A DNA stretch of 64,000 nt from Apteryx mantelli (GCF_036417845.1 NC_090018.1:1-64000); one strand, 5' to 3'; numbered from the stretch's first letter, positions 12,301 to 43,414 are shown. The notes: generated by a model from the letters alone, not told the origin. Numbers and translations: made by a program.

Positions 12301-15300
12301 GACGGCACCTGCCGCGTCTCCTACTGCCCCACCGAGCCCGGCAACTACATCATCTCCGTGAAGTTTGGCGACCAACATGTCCCCGGTGGGCGCGGGGGGG
12401 GGAACTGGGAGCACTGGGGGGATGTACTGGGGCTGTCGGGGGGAACTGGGAGCACTGAGGCAGGATATGGGGCCAAACGGAGGCACTGGGGAGGACTGGG
12501 GGCACTGGGGGAGCCACTGCGGGCAAACGGGGGTGGCCGGGGAGGAACTGGGATTGCTGGGGGAACAGGGGTTACTGGGAGGGAACTGGGGGCACTGGGA
12601 GGGCCTGCTGTGGGCAAATAGGGGCAGCCGGGGAGGAACTGGGATCGCTGGGGGGGATTACTGGGGGAACAGGGGGTACTGGGAGGGAACAGGAGGTACT
12701 GGGAGAGTCTGCTGTGGGTGAGCTGGGGTAACTGGGAGGAGCTGCAGTTGCTGGGGGGGATTACTGGGGGAACTGGGGTTGCTAAGAGGGAACTGGGGTT
12801 ACTGGGAGGGAACTGGGGGCGCTGGGAAAGCGTTCTTGGGGAATCAAGGTTACTGGGGGGCAACTGGGATGCCGGGGGGGAGCCGGGGGTACTGGCTGCT
12901 CCCAACAGCTCTTTTGGGGGGATCAGAGAGGTTTGGGGGTGCAGCAGGAGCTGGGGGGCTTTGGGGTCCCCCGGGGAGGGGGTGGGGGTCCTGGGGGGGG
13001 CCGCCCTGACCCCCCCCCCCCCCCGGGCCCTGCAGGGAGCCCCTTCTCGGTGAAGGTGACGGGCGAGGGCCGGGTGAAGGAGAGCATCACGCGCCGGCGC
13101 CGGGCCCCCCCCGAGGCCAGCGTGGGCACCGCCTGCGACCTCAGCCTCAAGATGCCGGGTGAGAGCGGGGACGGGGGGGTCCCGGGGGGGTCTTTACAGG
13201 TCCTAAGTGTTCTGGGAGGTCCCTGCGGGGGGTCTTGGGTGGCTCAGAAGGTCTTGGGGGTCCCAGGAGGTTCTTGAGTGGCTCAGAAGGTCTTGGGGGT
13301 CCCGGGAGGTTCTTGGGTGGCCCAGAAGGTTTTGGGGGGTCCCAGGAGGTTCTTGAGTGGCCCAGAAGGTCTTGGGGGGTCCCAGGAGGTTCTTGAGTGG
13401 CCCAGAAGGTCTTGGGGGGTCCCAGGAGGTTCTTGAGTGGCCCAGAAGGTCTTGGGGGTCCCAGGAGGTTCTTGGGTGGCTCAGAAGGTCTTGGGGGTCC
13501 CAGGAGGTTCTTGGGTGGCTCAGAAGGTCTTGGGGGTCCCAGGAGGTTCTTGGAGCATCTCAGGAGGCTTCTGGGGGGTTTGGGTGGGACCTGAGGGAGG
13601 GAATAGGACAGGGACAGGGTCTATGGGGCCCGCGGGGACCCATTGGAGGTCCCTGAGGACACGTGGGGGGACCCCAAGGACAGGTTGGGGGCCTGTGGGG
13701 ACCTCGAGGGGGTGGGGGAAGATGGGGCGAAGGCCTGGGGGTCCATGGGGACGTATAGGGGGTGCACAAACAGCCAGGATGAGGTCTGCAGGGACCCCAG
13801 GGACATGTGGGGGGTCCTCGGGGAGCCCGGCGCGCGTCGGGACCCCCCCCCCGTGACCCGCCTCCCCGCAGAGCTGAGCCCCCACGACGTGACGGCAGTG
13901 GTGACGGGCCCCTCGGGCCAGGCGGTGGCGGCCCAGGTGCTGGAGGGCGACGGCGGCGCCTACTGCATCCGCTTCGTGCCCGCCGAGACAGGCGTCCACT
14001 CGGTCAGCGTCAAGGACCGGGGGCAGCACGTGCCCGGCAGCCCCTTCCAGTTCACCGTGGGGCCCCTGGGCGAGGGGGGCGCCCACAAGGTCCGCGCCGG
14101 CGGCCCCGGCCTCGAGCGGGCCGAGGCCGGAGTGCCAGGTGAGCGGCGGCGCCCCGAAACCCACCCGGAGCTTCTCAAACTCGGCCGGGGAGCCTTGAAC
14201 CTGCTTTGGGCGTCCCAGAACCTGCCCCGAGTTCCCTGAGCCCTTCTAGGGCACCTGGAGCTGCCTGAGGTGCCCCCAAAACCTACCTAGAGCTCCCCCA
14301 AACCCCTCTAGGGCACCTGGAGCTGCTTGAGGCACCCCAAAACCCACCTAGAGCTCCCCCAAACCCCTCTAGGGCACCTGGAACTGCTTGAGGCACCCAA
14401 AACCCACCTAGAGCTCCCGAAAACCCCCTTGGGGCTGCCCAAACCCCTCTAGGGCACCTAGAGCTGCCTGAGGTGCCCCAAAACCCACCTAGAGCTCCCC
14501 AAAATCGCCTTGGGGCTGCACCAACCCCTCAAGAACACCTGGATCTGCCTGAGGTGCCCCCCAAACCCCTCTAGGGTACCTGGAGCTGCCTGAGGTGCCC
14601 CCAAACCCACCTAGAGCTCCCGAAAACCCCCTTGGGGCTGCCCAAGCACAGCTTAGGGCTTCTGAGTCTGCTTGAGGCACCCCAAAACCTAGATAGGGCT
14701 TCCCAAACCCCTCTAGGGCACCTGGAGCTGCCTGAGGTGCCCCCAAACCCACCCAGAGCTCCCCAAAACCCCCTTGGGGCTGCCCAAACACAGCTTAGGG
14801 CTCCTGAGTCTGCTTGAGGCACCCCAAAACCTACATAGGGCTCCCCAAAGTTCACTTTGGGCTGCCCAAACCCAGCTGGGGCACCTGACTCTGCCTAAGG
14901 TGCCTCCAAACCCACCCAGAGCTCCCCAAAACACCCCTTGGGGCTGCCCAAACCTAGGCAGGGCTCCTGAATCCTCTTCAAGCACCCCAAAACCCAACTA
15001 GGGCTCCCCAAAACTGGCTTTTCACCCCGTCCCCGCTCCCCCCCCCCTTACAGCCGAATTCAGCATCTGGACGCGGGAGGCGGGCGCCGGGGGCCTCTCC
15101 ATCGCCGTCGAGGGGCCCAGCAAGGCCGAGATCGCCTTCGAGGACCGCAAGGACGGCTCCTGCGGGGTCTCCTACGTCGTCCAGGAGCCCGGTACGGTGG
15201 TGGGGGGGGTGTTTTGGGGGGTGTCGCGGGGCTCTAAAAGAGCAGTAACGGGGTTGGGCCCCCCCCGCCAATGCCGTCACCGTCCCTACAGGCGACTACG

Positions 15301-18300
15301 AGGTGTCGGTGAAGTTCAACGAGGAGCACATCCCCGACAGCCCCTTCGTGGTGACGGCCGCGGCCCCCTGCGACGCCGCCCGGCGCCTCACTGTTTCTAG
15401 CCTTCAGGTGACGGCACCGGGAGAAACCCCCCCACACCTCGTAAACCCCCCCCGGCTGGGCCACGGGCCGGGCACGCGCAGGGGCCGGGGGCTCCGGGCG
15501 GCTTTTGGGGGTCTCTAGAGAGATTTTGAGGGTATCTAGAGGGGGTTCGAGTGAGAGTTTGGAGGAGTATGGAAGGGCTGCGGGGCTCTAGGAGGGCTTT
15601 GGTGAGGTTTGGGGGGCATCTAGGGGGGCTGCGTAGCTCTAGGGGGCTTTAGTGAGGTTTTGGGGGTGTCCAGGGGGGGCTGCAGTACTCAAGGGGGTCT
15701 AGAGAGATTTTTGGGGGCATCTAGAGGGGTTGAAGGGGTTTTAATGAGAGTTTGGAGGTCTCTAGAGGGGCTGCAGGGCTTATGGGGGTCTTCAGTGAGG
15801 TTTTGGGGGTGTCTAGGGGGGCTGCAGGGCTCAAGGAGGTCCTTAGTGAGGTTTTGGGGGTGCCTAGAAGGGCTGCAGAGCTCAAGGGGTTCTTCAGTGA
15901 GGTTTTGGGGGTGTCTAGGGGGCTGCAGGGCTCAAGGAGGTCCTTAGTGAGGTTTTGGGGGTGTCTGGAGGGGCTGAAGGGGGTTTTGGGGGGTCTCTAG
16001 AGGGGCTGTGTAGCTCTAGGGTGGCTTTAGTGAGGTTTTGGGGGTGTCTAGAGAGATTTTGGGGGTGTCTAGAGGGGCATCAGGGGGTTTGGGGGGCTTG
16101 TGGGGCACCTGTGTGTCTCCAGGGGTCTTTAGGGGAGTTTGGGGGGGGTCTGTAGCTCTCTAGGGAGCCGTTTTGGGGAGTCTGCGAAGGTCTAGAGGGA
16201 TTTTGGGGTCCCTGCGCTGGCCCAGGCGGCCCGGTGTGTCCCCCAGCCGTCCCGGGGGGCCCCGGGGGTCTTCTCTCGTGTCTCTTTTAAAGGCTATTAA
16301 CAGCCCCCCCCCCCCTCGGGGGGGCGACCTCGGGGCCCAGACGGGCCTTAACGGGAGAGAACGGCCCCCCCAAACCCCCCCCAGCACCCCCAAACCCCGG
16401 GGACGCCAGGGCCCCCCGTTCTCTCCCGTTAAGCTCTCTGGCCCCCCAAAAGGTAAGTGGGGCACTGGGTAGGGGATGGGGGGGTTCCCCTGACACCCCC
16501 AAATCCTTCCCGGGCCCTGGGGGGGGCACACAGCACCCCCAAATCGGAGGGGGGGGGATTCCCCAGCCCCCTAAATCCTTCCCTGCCTCTGGGGAACCCC
16601 TGAAATCGGGGGGGGTTGGTTAAAACCCTTCCCCCGAGGCAAAGGTTTTGGGGTGGGGATCCCCCCTCTGGTGTGATTTTGGGGGTCTGGTTCCCCCCCA
16701 CCCCAGGGTCGTTTTGGGGTACGATTTCCCCCTTCCCCGGGGGGGGATCTTGGGGTGCAGATCCCCCCCGGGGTTGTTTTGGGGTGCGAGGTTCCCCCTC
16801 CGGGGTTATTCGGGCTCTTGATCACGCCAGGGTTGTTTGGGGTGGGGGATTCGGGGGGCAAAAGCCCCCGGGGTTATTCAGGGTGGGGATTTTGGGTGCG
16901 AATGACCCCCAGGGATATTCAAGGTGAGGATTTAGGGGTGCAGATGCCCCCTGGGGCTATTTGGGGGAGGCTTTGGGGTGCAGGTGCCCCCCAGGTTTCT
17001 TCAGGAGGAACATTTTGGGTGTTAAACCCCCCAAATAACCACAGGGTTATTTGGGGTGAGAATTTTGGGGTGCTGATCCCCCCTGGGGTTATTTGGGGTG
17101 AGGTTTTGGGGGCGCTAATCCCCCCCAGGGTTATTTGGGGTACAGTTTTGGGGTCCAGATGCCCCCCGGCTTTATTTGGGAGGAACATTCTGGGGTATTA
17201 ATCCCCCAGGGTTATTTGGGGCAAAGTTTGGGGGTGTTAATCCCCCCCGGGGTTATTTAAGGCACGGTTTTGGGGGCGCTAGTCCCCCCCAGGGTTATTT
17301 GGGGTGAGGTTTTGGGGTGCTAGTCCCCCCCGGGGTTATTTGGGGTGAAGTTTGGGGGCAGTAATCCCCCCGGGGTTATTTAAGGCATGGTTTTGGGGGT
17401 GCTAATCCCCCCGGGGTTATTTAAGGCACAGTTTTGGGGGCACTAGTCCCCCCCCAGGATTATTTGGGTGAGGTTTTGGGGGTGCTAATCCCCCTGGGGT
17501 TATTTAAGGCACATTTTTGGGGGTGCTAGTCCCCCCCGGGGTTATTTGGGGTAAGGTTTTGGGGGTGCTAATCCCCCCCGGGTTTTTTTGGGGTGAGGTT
17601 TTGGGGGTGCTAATCCCCCCTGGGGTTATTTGGGGTGAAGTTTGGGGCATTAATCTCTCCCGGGGTTATTTAAGGCATGGTTTTGGGGGCGCTAGTCCCC
17701 CTGGGGTTATTCGGGGTGAGGTTTTGGGGGCGCTAATCCCCCTGGGGTTATTCAGGGTGAGGTTTTGGGGGTGCTAATCCCCCCCAGAGTTATTTGGGGT
17801 GAGGTTTTGGGGTGCAGCTGCCCCCCCCCAAGGCTTTTCAAGACGACCATTTCCAGGCGTTAATCACCCCGGCATCATTCCGAGGGTGCAACCCCCCCCC
17901 GGGGTGGGTGTTTCAGGTATGAGGGGGGGGGGGTCAGGATGGGGGTCCCCCGGTCCCTGGGTGCCCCCGGGTTGGGGGGGGCTCCCCCCCCCCGCTAACG
18001 TCTCCGCCCCCCCCAGGAGTCGGGGCTGAAGGTGCACCAGCCGGCCTCCTTCGCCGTCAGCCTCAACGGGGCCAAGGGGGTGCTGGACGCCAAGGTGCAC
18101 AGCCCCTCGGGGGCCCTCGAGGAGTGCCACATCACCGAGGTCACCGAAGGTGAGGGGGCCCAGGCGTCCGGGCGACGCCCTCCCCCCCCCCCCCGGGGCC
18201 CGGGCGGCCGGCGATGAGGGGGGGGCCCAGGCGTCCGGGGGCCTCCCGCCCTCCCCGAGGACCCAGGCGTCCCGGCTCCCTCCCGGCAGCGCGGTGAGCT

Positions 18301-20557
18301 CGTTCCTGCTAGAGGAGGGGGGGGAAAGGCCGGGGGGGGGCGCTGGGTTTTGGGGGAGCTGGGGGGGTCACCCCCTTTTCGGGGGGCCCCCCTGACCCCG
18401 TCGGCTCGGTTTCAGAGCCCCCCCACACTTGGAGGGGGGGAATTTGGGGAGTCTCCCTGGCCTCAGTGTAGGGTATTTTGGGATCCTCTGCCCAAATTCC
18501 TCCAATCCCAGTCTGGGGGGGGGCCTGGCTGACCCTGCTGGGCACATTTTGGGGCCCCCCCTGCTTTCTGGGGGTGACCCTGGTGATTTTGGGATGCCCC
18601 ACGCACCCGAATCTTTTTGGGGGGGGGGTCCAGGAGGTTTGGGGCACCCTTTGAGCCTCAGGGGTGCCCGGCGGTGGCCGCGCTCACCCCGCGGGGCCCC
18701 TCTAGGATTTGCTGGGGGATTTTCAGGCTGGGTGTTGTTTATTTTGGGGGGGGGTCGCGGCGGGTTTGGGGGCCCCCCGCTGACCCCCATCGCCCCCCCC
18801 CCCCGCCCCCCGTCCCCCCAGACAAATTTGCCGTGCGGTTCATCCCGCGGGAGAACGGCGTCTACTCCATCGACGTCAAGTTCGACGGCTCGCACATCCC
18901 CGGCAGCCCCTTCAAGGTGCGGGTGGGCGAGCCGGGCCAGGCCGGCGACCCCGGCCTCGTCTCCGCCTACGGCCCCGGCCTCGAGGGCGGCACCACCGGT
19001 ACGTGTACGTGTGTGTGTTTGGGGGGGCCCCTATAGGGCTGGGGGGGTGGCCCCTATGGGGTCCGACAGGGCCCTTATGGGGTGCGGGGCGGGGGGACGC
19101 CGGGGCAGGCGGGCGCCTCCGGCTTCGTCTCCGCCTGCGGCCTCGGGGCGGGGGCAACGCGGGTAGGTCCTGGGAGCAGGGGGGTCCTATAGGGTCCTAC
19201 AGAGCCCCTATGGGGGCCCTACAGTGTTCTATAGGCCCCTATGGGGTCAGGGGGGACCCTACAGGGCCCTTATGGGGTCGTAGAGGATCCTGTGTGGCCC
19301 TACAGGACCCTTATGGGATTGTGGGGAAGGGTCTTGTGGGGTCCTACAGGACCTTTATAGGGTTATGGGGCACTCTATGGGGTCCTGCAGGCCCCTGTGG
19401 GGTCGGGGGGGGCCCTACAGTCTTCTATAGGCCCCTGTGGGGTCTTAGGGGATCCTGTGTGGCCCTACAGGGCCCTTATGGGATCATGGTGGGGGGGGGA
19501 TTGTGGGGTCCTACAGGATCATGGGGGGGACGCTATGATGTTGGGGGACCCTGTGGGGTCCTATAGGGCCCTATGGGGCTGTAGGCATCCTTATGGGGTT
19601 GGCAGGGGGAGGCCTACAGTGTCCTGCAAGCCCCTATGGAGTCTTAGGGGCCCCTATGGGGTCCTAGGGGTCTTTGTGGGGTTGGGGGGCCCTGTGGGGT
19701 CTTATAGAGCCCTTACAGGGTCATAGGGGACCCTATGGGGTCCTGCGGGGCCCCTATGGAGTCAGGGAGGCCCTACAGCATCCCACAGCTCCCTGTGGGG
19801 TCCCACAGGGTCCTATGGCGTCCTGGAGAGCCTTGTGGGGTTGGGGGCCCTATGGGAGTCATAGGGGGCCCTATGGGGTCCTATAGGGCTCTCCAGGGTC
19901 ATAAGGGCCCCCATGGGATCCTGCAGGCCCCTATGGGGTTGGGGAGGACCCTACAGCATCCTGCAGGCCCCTATGGGGTCCTGGAGAACCTTATGGGCTT
20001 GGGGAGGGGGGGGGGGTCCTATGGAGTCGTAGGAGACCCAGTGGTGTCAGGGAGTCCTACGGAGTGACAGGGGCCCCTATGGGGTCGGGGGAGGGGGGGC
20101 CCTATAGCATCCTATAGGTCCCCGTGGGTTGTGGGGGGGAAGGGGGCCCTGCAGAGTCCAACAGGCTCCCGGTGGGTCACAAGAGATGCTACGGGGTCGG
20201 GGCCAGGGGAGGGGGGCATGAGCTGCAGTGGTGTCACGCGCCCCACAGCGTCATGTGCCCCCTGGTGACATGCGCCCCACGGTGTCACCTGCCCCACGGC
20301 GTCGTGTCCCCCCCGCCCCCCCAGGCTCGCCGGCGGAGTTTGTGGTGAACACGGCCAAGGCGGGCCCCGGGGCGCTGGCCGTCACCATCGACGGCCCCTC
20401 CAAGGTGAAGATGGAGTGCCGCGAGTGCCCCGAGGGCTACCGCGTCACCTACACCCCCCTGGCCCCCGGCAGCTACCTCATCGCCGTCAAGTTCGGGGGG
20501 CCCCACCACATCGCCGGCAGCCCCTTCAAGGCCAAGATCACCGGTGGGGGGCCGCGA
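133..20557 (+). CDS. FLNA: Filamin A, partial (repeats 8-23), 25 exons
   Basis: Actin-crosslinking scaffold of the cortical cytoskeleton. Coding exons: 133-395, 1804-2402, 2502-2675, 2812-2974, 3467-3626, 3714-3883, 5571-5694, 5804-5960, 7205-7394, 7687-7710, 8427-8674, 8759-8861, 10129-10269, 10380-10508, 10605-10778, 11535-11696, 11782-11985, 12233-12385, 13036-13158, 13872-14138, 15054-15191, 15292-15407, 18017-18149, 18822-18998, 20325-20543 or to the gap. Exon phases join consistently once three 1-nt indels (2239, 3480-3483, 3852-3856) are allowed for. Each Ig-like repeat shows the GPGL start, DNxDGT turn and IPGSPF end. Hinge-1 flank ([23 protein letters not shown]) and SIGGHGLG match FLNA rather than FLNB or FLNC. 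The actin-binding domain and repeats 1-7 lie left of the window; hinge 2 and dimerizing repeat 24 are lost in the N gap. Paralogue choice is from remembered family sequences. Confidence 0.95.
396..1803 (+). repeat. FLNA intron filled by GGTCCCCAGTAAGGGG minisatellite
   Basis: From about 600 to 1740 the intron is a degenerate tandem array of roughly 30-40 bp units built on GGTCCCCAGTAAGGGGGTGT and GGTGATGGGGG. No coding homology is visible; open frames here are read-through of the repeat. 396-600 is G/C-rich and unremarkable. Confidence 0.85.
1804..2402 (+). CDS. FLNA: FLNA large exon: repeats 9, 10 and start of 11 (one frameshift)
   Basis: Acceptor CCACAG ends at 1803; donor AAG G|GTGCGT. 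Starts [11 protein letters not shown] and contains the repeat 9 core [19 protein letters not shown], repeat 10 ([14 protein letters not shown]) and the start of repeat 11 ([11 protein letters not shown]). At 2239 an extra A splits the conserved DNGD-GTYTIAY turn: the frame before 2238 reads DNGD and the frame from 2240 reads [17 protein letters not shown]. Exon length is 599; 598 would keep phase. Confidence 0.92.
2502..2675 (+). CDS. FLNA: FLNA exon: repeat 11 core
   Basis: Acceptor CCCCGCAG, donor GAG G|GTGAGA. Encodes [37 protein letters not shown] and VEYTPYEE, matching filamin A repeat 11 closely. Confidence 0.93.
2812..2974 (+). CDS. FLNA: FLNA exon: end of repeat 11 and start of 12
   Basis: Acceptor CACCCCAG, donor ACC CG|GTGAGC. 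Encodes [40 protein letters not shown] and [13 protein letters not shown]. The upstream intron (2676-2811) has a TCCTCC pyrimidine tract. Confidence 0.93.
2975..3466 (+). other. FLNA intron, C-rich, short CCCTCGCTCCCCCCAAACCTG triplication
   Basis: Contains three near-identical copies of a 20-21 bp C-rich unit at about 3170-3235 and further CCCCAAA runs. No coding or regulatory signal recognised. Confidence 0.7.
3467..3626 (+). CDS. FLNA: FLNA exon: repeat 12 core (one frameshift)
   Basis: Acceptor TCCCCAG, donor CCC G|GTGAGC. Expected [20 protein letters not shown] is interrupted: the G-run at 3480-3483 has four G where five are needed, so the frame shifts between GAGTG and GLGLAVEG. Downstream reads [17 protein letters not shown] and [11 protein letters not shown]. 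Length 160; 161 keeps phase. Confidence 0.92.
3714..3883 (+). CDS. FLNA: FLNA exon: end of repeat 12, repeat 13 (one frameshift)
   Basis: Acceptor GCCCCCAG, donor AAA G|GTGGGC. Encodes [40 protein letters not shown] and TSKAGVAP. The C-run at 3852-3856 lacks one C, breaking [15 protein letters not shown]. Length 170; 171 keeps phase. Confidence 0.91.
3884..5570 (+). repeat. FLNA intron minisatellite GGGATGCTATAGGGTCTCAGGG
   Basis: About 4020-5520 is a tandem array of 50-65 bp units around GGGATGCTATAGGGTCTCAGGG, CACCCTATGGGGTGCTCTAG and TCTTGGGGCAACCTAT, with larger higher-order blocks of several hundred bases. No coding signal. Confidence 0.88.
5571..5694 (+). CDS. FLNA: FLNA exon: repeat 13 end
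   Basis: Acceptor CCCCCAG, donor CGC AG|GTGAGC. Encodes [40 protein letters not shown]. Confidence 0.93.
5804..5960 (+). CDS. FLNA: FLNA exon: repeat 14 first half
   Basis: Acceptor CGGCGCAG, donor ATC ACG|GTGGGG. Encodes [40 protein letters not shown] and [13 protein letters not shown], nearly identical to mammalian FLNA. Confidence 0.95.
5961..7204 (+). repeat. FLNA intron minisatellite GGGACAGGGATGTGAGCAGG
   Basis: About 5965-7190 is purine-rich on the plus strand: degenerate 20-40 bp units of GGGGACAGGGATGTGAGCAG and GGAAGGGGTTGGGGACAG. It is a long polypurine/polypyrimidine stretch. No coding signal. Confidence 0.88.
7205..7394 (+). CDS. FLNA: FLNA exon: repeat 14 second half
   Basis: Acceptor CCGCCGCAG, donor ACC G|GTGAGC. 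Encodes [39 protein letters not shown] and [10 protein letters not shown]. Confidence 0.95.
7687..7710 (+). CDS. FLNA: FLNA 24-nt micro-exon (VSIGGHGLG)
   Basis: Acceptor CTCTAG and donor TTA G|GTAAGC flank 24 nt that, with the preceding G, encode VSIGGHGL plus half a glycine codon. Filamin A has this alternatively used 8-residue exon at the start of repeat 15. Skipping it keeps frame. Confidence 0.92.
   Translation, partial: SPSEVTA
7711..8426 (+). other. FLNA intron, mostly single copy
   Basis: 716-bp intron without a tandem array, unlike its neighbours. It holds the AT-rich cluster described separately and G/C homopolymers. The branch and pyrimidine region before 8426 is C-rich. Confidence 0.7.
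7895..8010 (+). promoter_or_regulatory. AT-rich ATTA-motif cluster in a FLNA intron
   Basis: In a surrounding of extreme GC, 7966-8000 reads TTTAATTTAATTAGATAATA followed by ATTAAGTGGTTAATT, and 7890-7897 carries another TAATTAG. Several TAATTA/TTAATT cores of the type bound by homeodomains lie within about 110 bp. Function is inference only. Confidence 0.3.
8427..8674 (+). CDS. FLNA: FLNA exon: repeat 15
   Basis: Acceptor GGGGCAG, donor GTC ATG|GTGAGC. Encodes [40 protein letters not shown] and [14 protein letters not shown], the end of rod 1. Confidence 0.95.
8759..8861 (+). CDS. FLNA: FLNA exon: truncated hinge 1 and start of repeat 16
   Basis: Acceptor TTCGCGCAG, donor ACG G|GTGAGA. Encodes [20 protein letters not shown] and [14 protein letters not shown]. 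The approximately 30-residue proline/glutamine-rich stretch that precedes ERPLVGVNG in mammalian FLNA is absent, and the 84-bp upstream intron has no room for it. Confidence 0.93.
8862..10128 (+). repeat. FLNA intron minisatellite AGGTCCTCCCAGGGGGTCCC
   Basis: About 8930-10040 is a tandem array with 35-65 bp units built from AGGTCCTCCCAGGGGGTCCC and CAGAGCCCCCCAGGTCCTCC, with AATACAGCCAAGGTCCTTCC variants. No coding signal. Confidence 0.88.
10129..10269 (+). CDS. FLNA: FLNA exon: repeat 16
   Basis: Acceptor CCCCCCAG, donor CCA G|GTGAGG. Encodes [40 protein letters not shown] and ENMHIP. Confidence 0.95.
10380..10508 (+). CDS. FLNA: FLNA exon: repeat 16 end and 17 start
   Basis: Acceptor AACCCCAG, donor GAG G|GTGAGC. 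Encodes [40 protein letters not shown]. Confidence 0.95.
10605..10778 (+). CDS. FLNA: FLNA exon: repeat 17 core
   Basis: Acceptor CTTCCAG, donor ACC G|GTACGG. Encodes [40 protein letters not shown] and SPFTARITG. Repeat 17 binds GPIb-alpha in mammals. Its tail (SPFTARITG plus donor) is re-duplicated in the next intron. Confidence 0.95.
10779..11534 (+). repeat. FLNA intron array carrying copies of the preceding exon tail
   Basis: About 10790-11380 is a 60-70 bp tandem array of roughly eight units. Each contains a version of GCCCCTTCACCGCCCGCATC and ACCGGTACGGGG, the last ~30 nt of the 10605-10778 exon with its donor. The unit at 11022-11060 encodes SPFTAHITG and keeps GGTACGG; other units have diverged (CACCATCTGTATCACC). 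Confidence 0.85.
11535..11696 (+). CDS. FLNA: FLNA exon: repeat 18
   Basis: Acceptor CCCCGCAG, donor GTC G|GTGAGC. Encodes [40 protein letters not shown] and RLRNGHV. Confidence 0.95.
11782..11985 (+). CDS. FLNA: FLNA exon: repeat 18 end and 19 start
   Basis: Acceptor GTGCGCAG, donor GCC G|GTACGC. Encodes [40 protein letters not shown] and [14 protein letters not shown]. The donor is followed at once by the CCCGGACGCCTGGGTCCC motif. Confidence 0.95.
12233..12385 (+). CDS. FLNA: FLNA exon: repeat 19 core
   Basis: Acceptor GTTGGCAG, donor CCC G|GTGGGC. Encodes [40 protein letters not shown] and FGDQHVP. Repeats 19 and 21 bind integrin beta tails in mammals. Confidence 0.95.
12386..13035 (+). 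repeat. FLNA intron minisatellite GGGAACTGGGGGCACTGGGA
   Basis: About 12395-12900 consists of 30-40 bp degenerate units of GGAACTGGGGTTACTGGGAG with CACTGGG and ATTGCTGGGGG variants. Confidence 0.85.
13036..13158 (+). CDS. FLNA: FLNA exon: repeat 19 end, repeat 20 start with RRRR basic patch
   Basis: Acceptor CCCTGCAG, donor CCG G|GTGAGA. Encodes [40 protein letters not shown]. The mammalian PKA/PAK phosphosite (RRRAPS, Ser2152) aligns with the second proline of RRRAPP. Confidence 0.94.
13159..13871 (+). repeat. FLNA intron, 40-bp tandem repeat
   Basis: About 13230-13560 holds eight or so near-identical 40-mers of GGCCCAGAAGGTCTTGGGGG followed by GTCCCAGGAGGTTCTTGAGT. The rest to 13871 is G-rich and non-repetitive. 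Confidence 0.88.
13872..14138 (+). CDS. FLNA: FLNA exon: repeat 20 and start of 21
   Basis: Acceptor CCCCGCAG, donor CCA G|GTGAGC. Encodes [60 protein letters not shown] and LERAEAGVP. Confidence 0.95.
14139..15053 (+). repeat. FLNA intron minisatellite ACCTGGAGCTGCCTGAGGTG
   Basis: About 14170-15000: units of 60-190 bp combining ACCCACCTAGAGCTCCCC, CCTTGGGGCTGCCCAAAC and TAGGGCACCTGGAGCTGCCT in a higher-order array. Confidence 0.87.
15054..15191 (+). CDS. FLNA: FLNA exon: repeat 21
   Basis: Acceptor CCTTACAG, donor CCC G|GTACGG. Encodes [40 protein letters not shown] and YVVQEP. Repeat 21 is the main integrin/migfilin-binding repeat in mammals. Confidence 0.95.
15292..15407 (+). CDS. FLNA: FLNA exon: repeat 21 end, 22 start
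   Basis: Acceptor CCCTACAG, donor CTT CAG|GTGACG. Encodes [39 protein letters not shown]. Confidence 0.95.
15408..18016 (+). repeat. Long FLNA intron with two distinct minisatellites
   Basis: 15500-16160 is an array of 55-65 bp units of GTGAGGTTTTGGGGGTGTCT followed by AGGGGGGCTGCAGGGCTC. 16630-17830 is a second array of 45-60 bp units of CCCCGGGGTTATTTGGGGTG, AGGTTTTGGGGGTGCTAATC. Between them, 16200-16600 is single-copy C/G-rich DNA; the 14-mer AACGGGAGAGAACG at 16351-16364 recurs inverted at 16419-16432, a potential stem. Confidence 0.85.
18017..18149 (+). CDS. FLNA: FLNA exon: repeat 22
   Basis: Acceptor CCCCCCAG, donor GAA G|GTGAGG. Encodes [40 protein letters not shown] and EVTE. Confidence 0.95.
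18150..18821 (+). other. FLNA intron with dispersed CCCAGGCGTCCGGG motifs
   Basis: 672 bp, without a large array. Three CCCAGGCGTCC motifs lie within 18155-18270; the remainder is G-rich single-copy sequence with no coding homology. Confidence 0.7.
18822..18998 (+). CDS. FLNA: FLNA exon: repeat 22 end, 23 start
   Basis: Acceptor CCCCCCAG, donor ACC G|GTACGT. Encodes [40 protein letters not shown] and [14 protein letters not shown]. Confidence 0.95.
18999..20324 (+). repeat. FLNA intron minisatellite GGGGTCCTATAGGGCCCCTA
   Basis: About 19170-20110: units of roughly 60 bp built from TATGGGGTCCTACAGGGCCC and CTTATGGGGTC. 20200-20320 is single copy with three CACGGTGTCAC-like words. Confidence 0.86.
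20325..20557 (+). CDS. FLNA: FLNA exon: repeat 23 core, runs toward the gap
   Basis: Acceptor CCCCCCAG. Encodes [40 protein letters not shown] and [19 protein letters not shown]. Either a donor ACC G|GTGGGG ends the exon at 20543 or it reads on as GGGPR into the N run; mammalian FLNA continues TGPRL here, so both remain possible. Repeat 23 helps bind FilGAP in mammals. Confidence 0.9.
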
Positions 20558-20757
20558 NNNNNNNNNNNNNNNNNNNNNNNNNNNNNNNNNNNNNNNNNNN
20601 NNNNNNNNNNNNNNNNNNNNNNNNNNNNNNNNNNNNNNNNNNNNNNNNNNNNNNNNNNNNNNNNNNNNNNNNNNNNNNNNNNNNNNNNNNNNNNNNNNNN
20701 NNNNNNNNNNNNNNNNNNNNNNNNNNNNNNNNNNNNNNNNNNNNNNNNNNNNNNNNN
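20558..20757. other. Assembly gap of 200 N
   Basis: Exactly 200 N, a common placeholder for unknown length. It removes FLNA hinge 2, repeat 24, stop and 3' UTR, and the ATP2B3 3' UTR, so the true FLNA-ATP2B3 distance is unknown. Confidence 0.99.
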
Positions 20758-20791
20758 TGGGGGGGGGAAAGAAGGGCCCAGGCGTCCGGCG

Positions 20792-43402
<22,611 letters not shown>

Positions 43403-43414
43403 GGCGGCGGCAGC

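Noticed and set aside
133-20557. Filamin B or C as identity of the plus-strand gene
   Set aside because: The hinge-1 flank [10 protein letters not shown], the VSIGGHGLG micro-exon and repeats 14-23 fit filamin A better than remembered FLNB and FLNC sequences.
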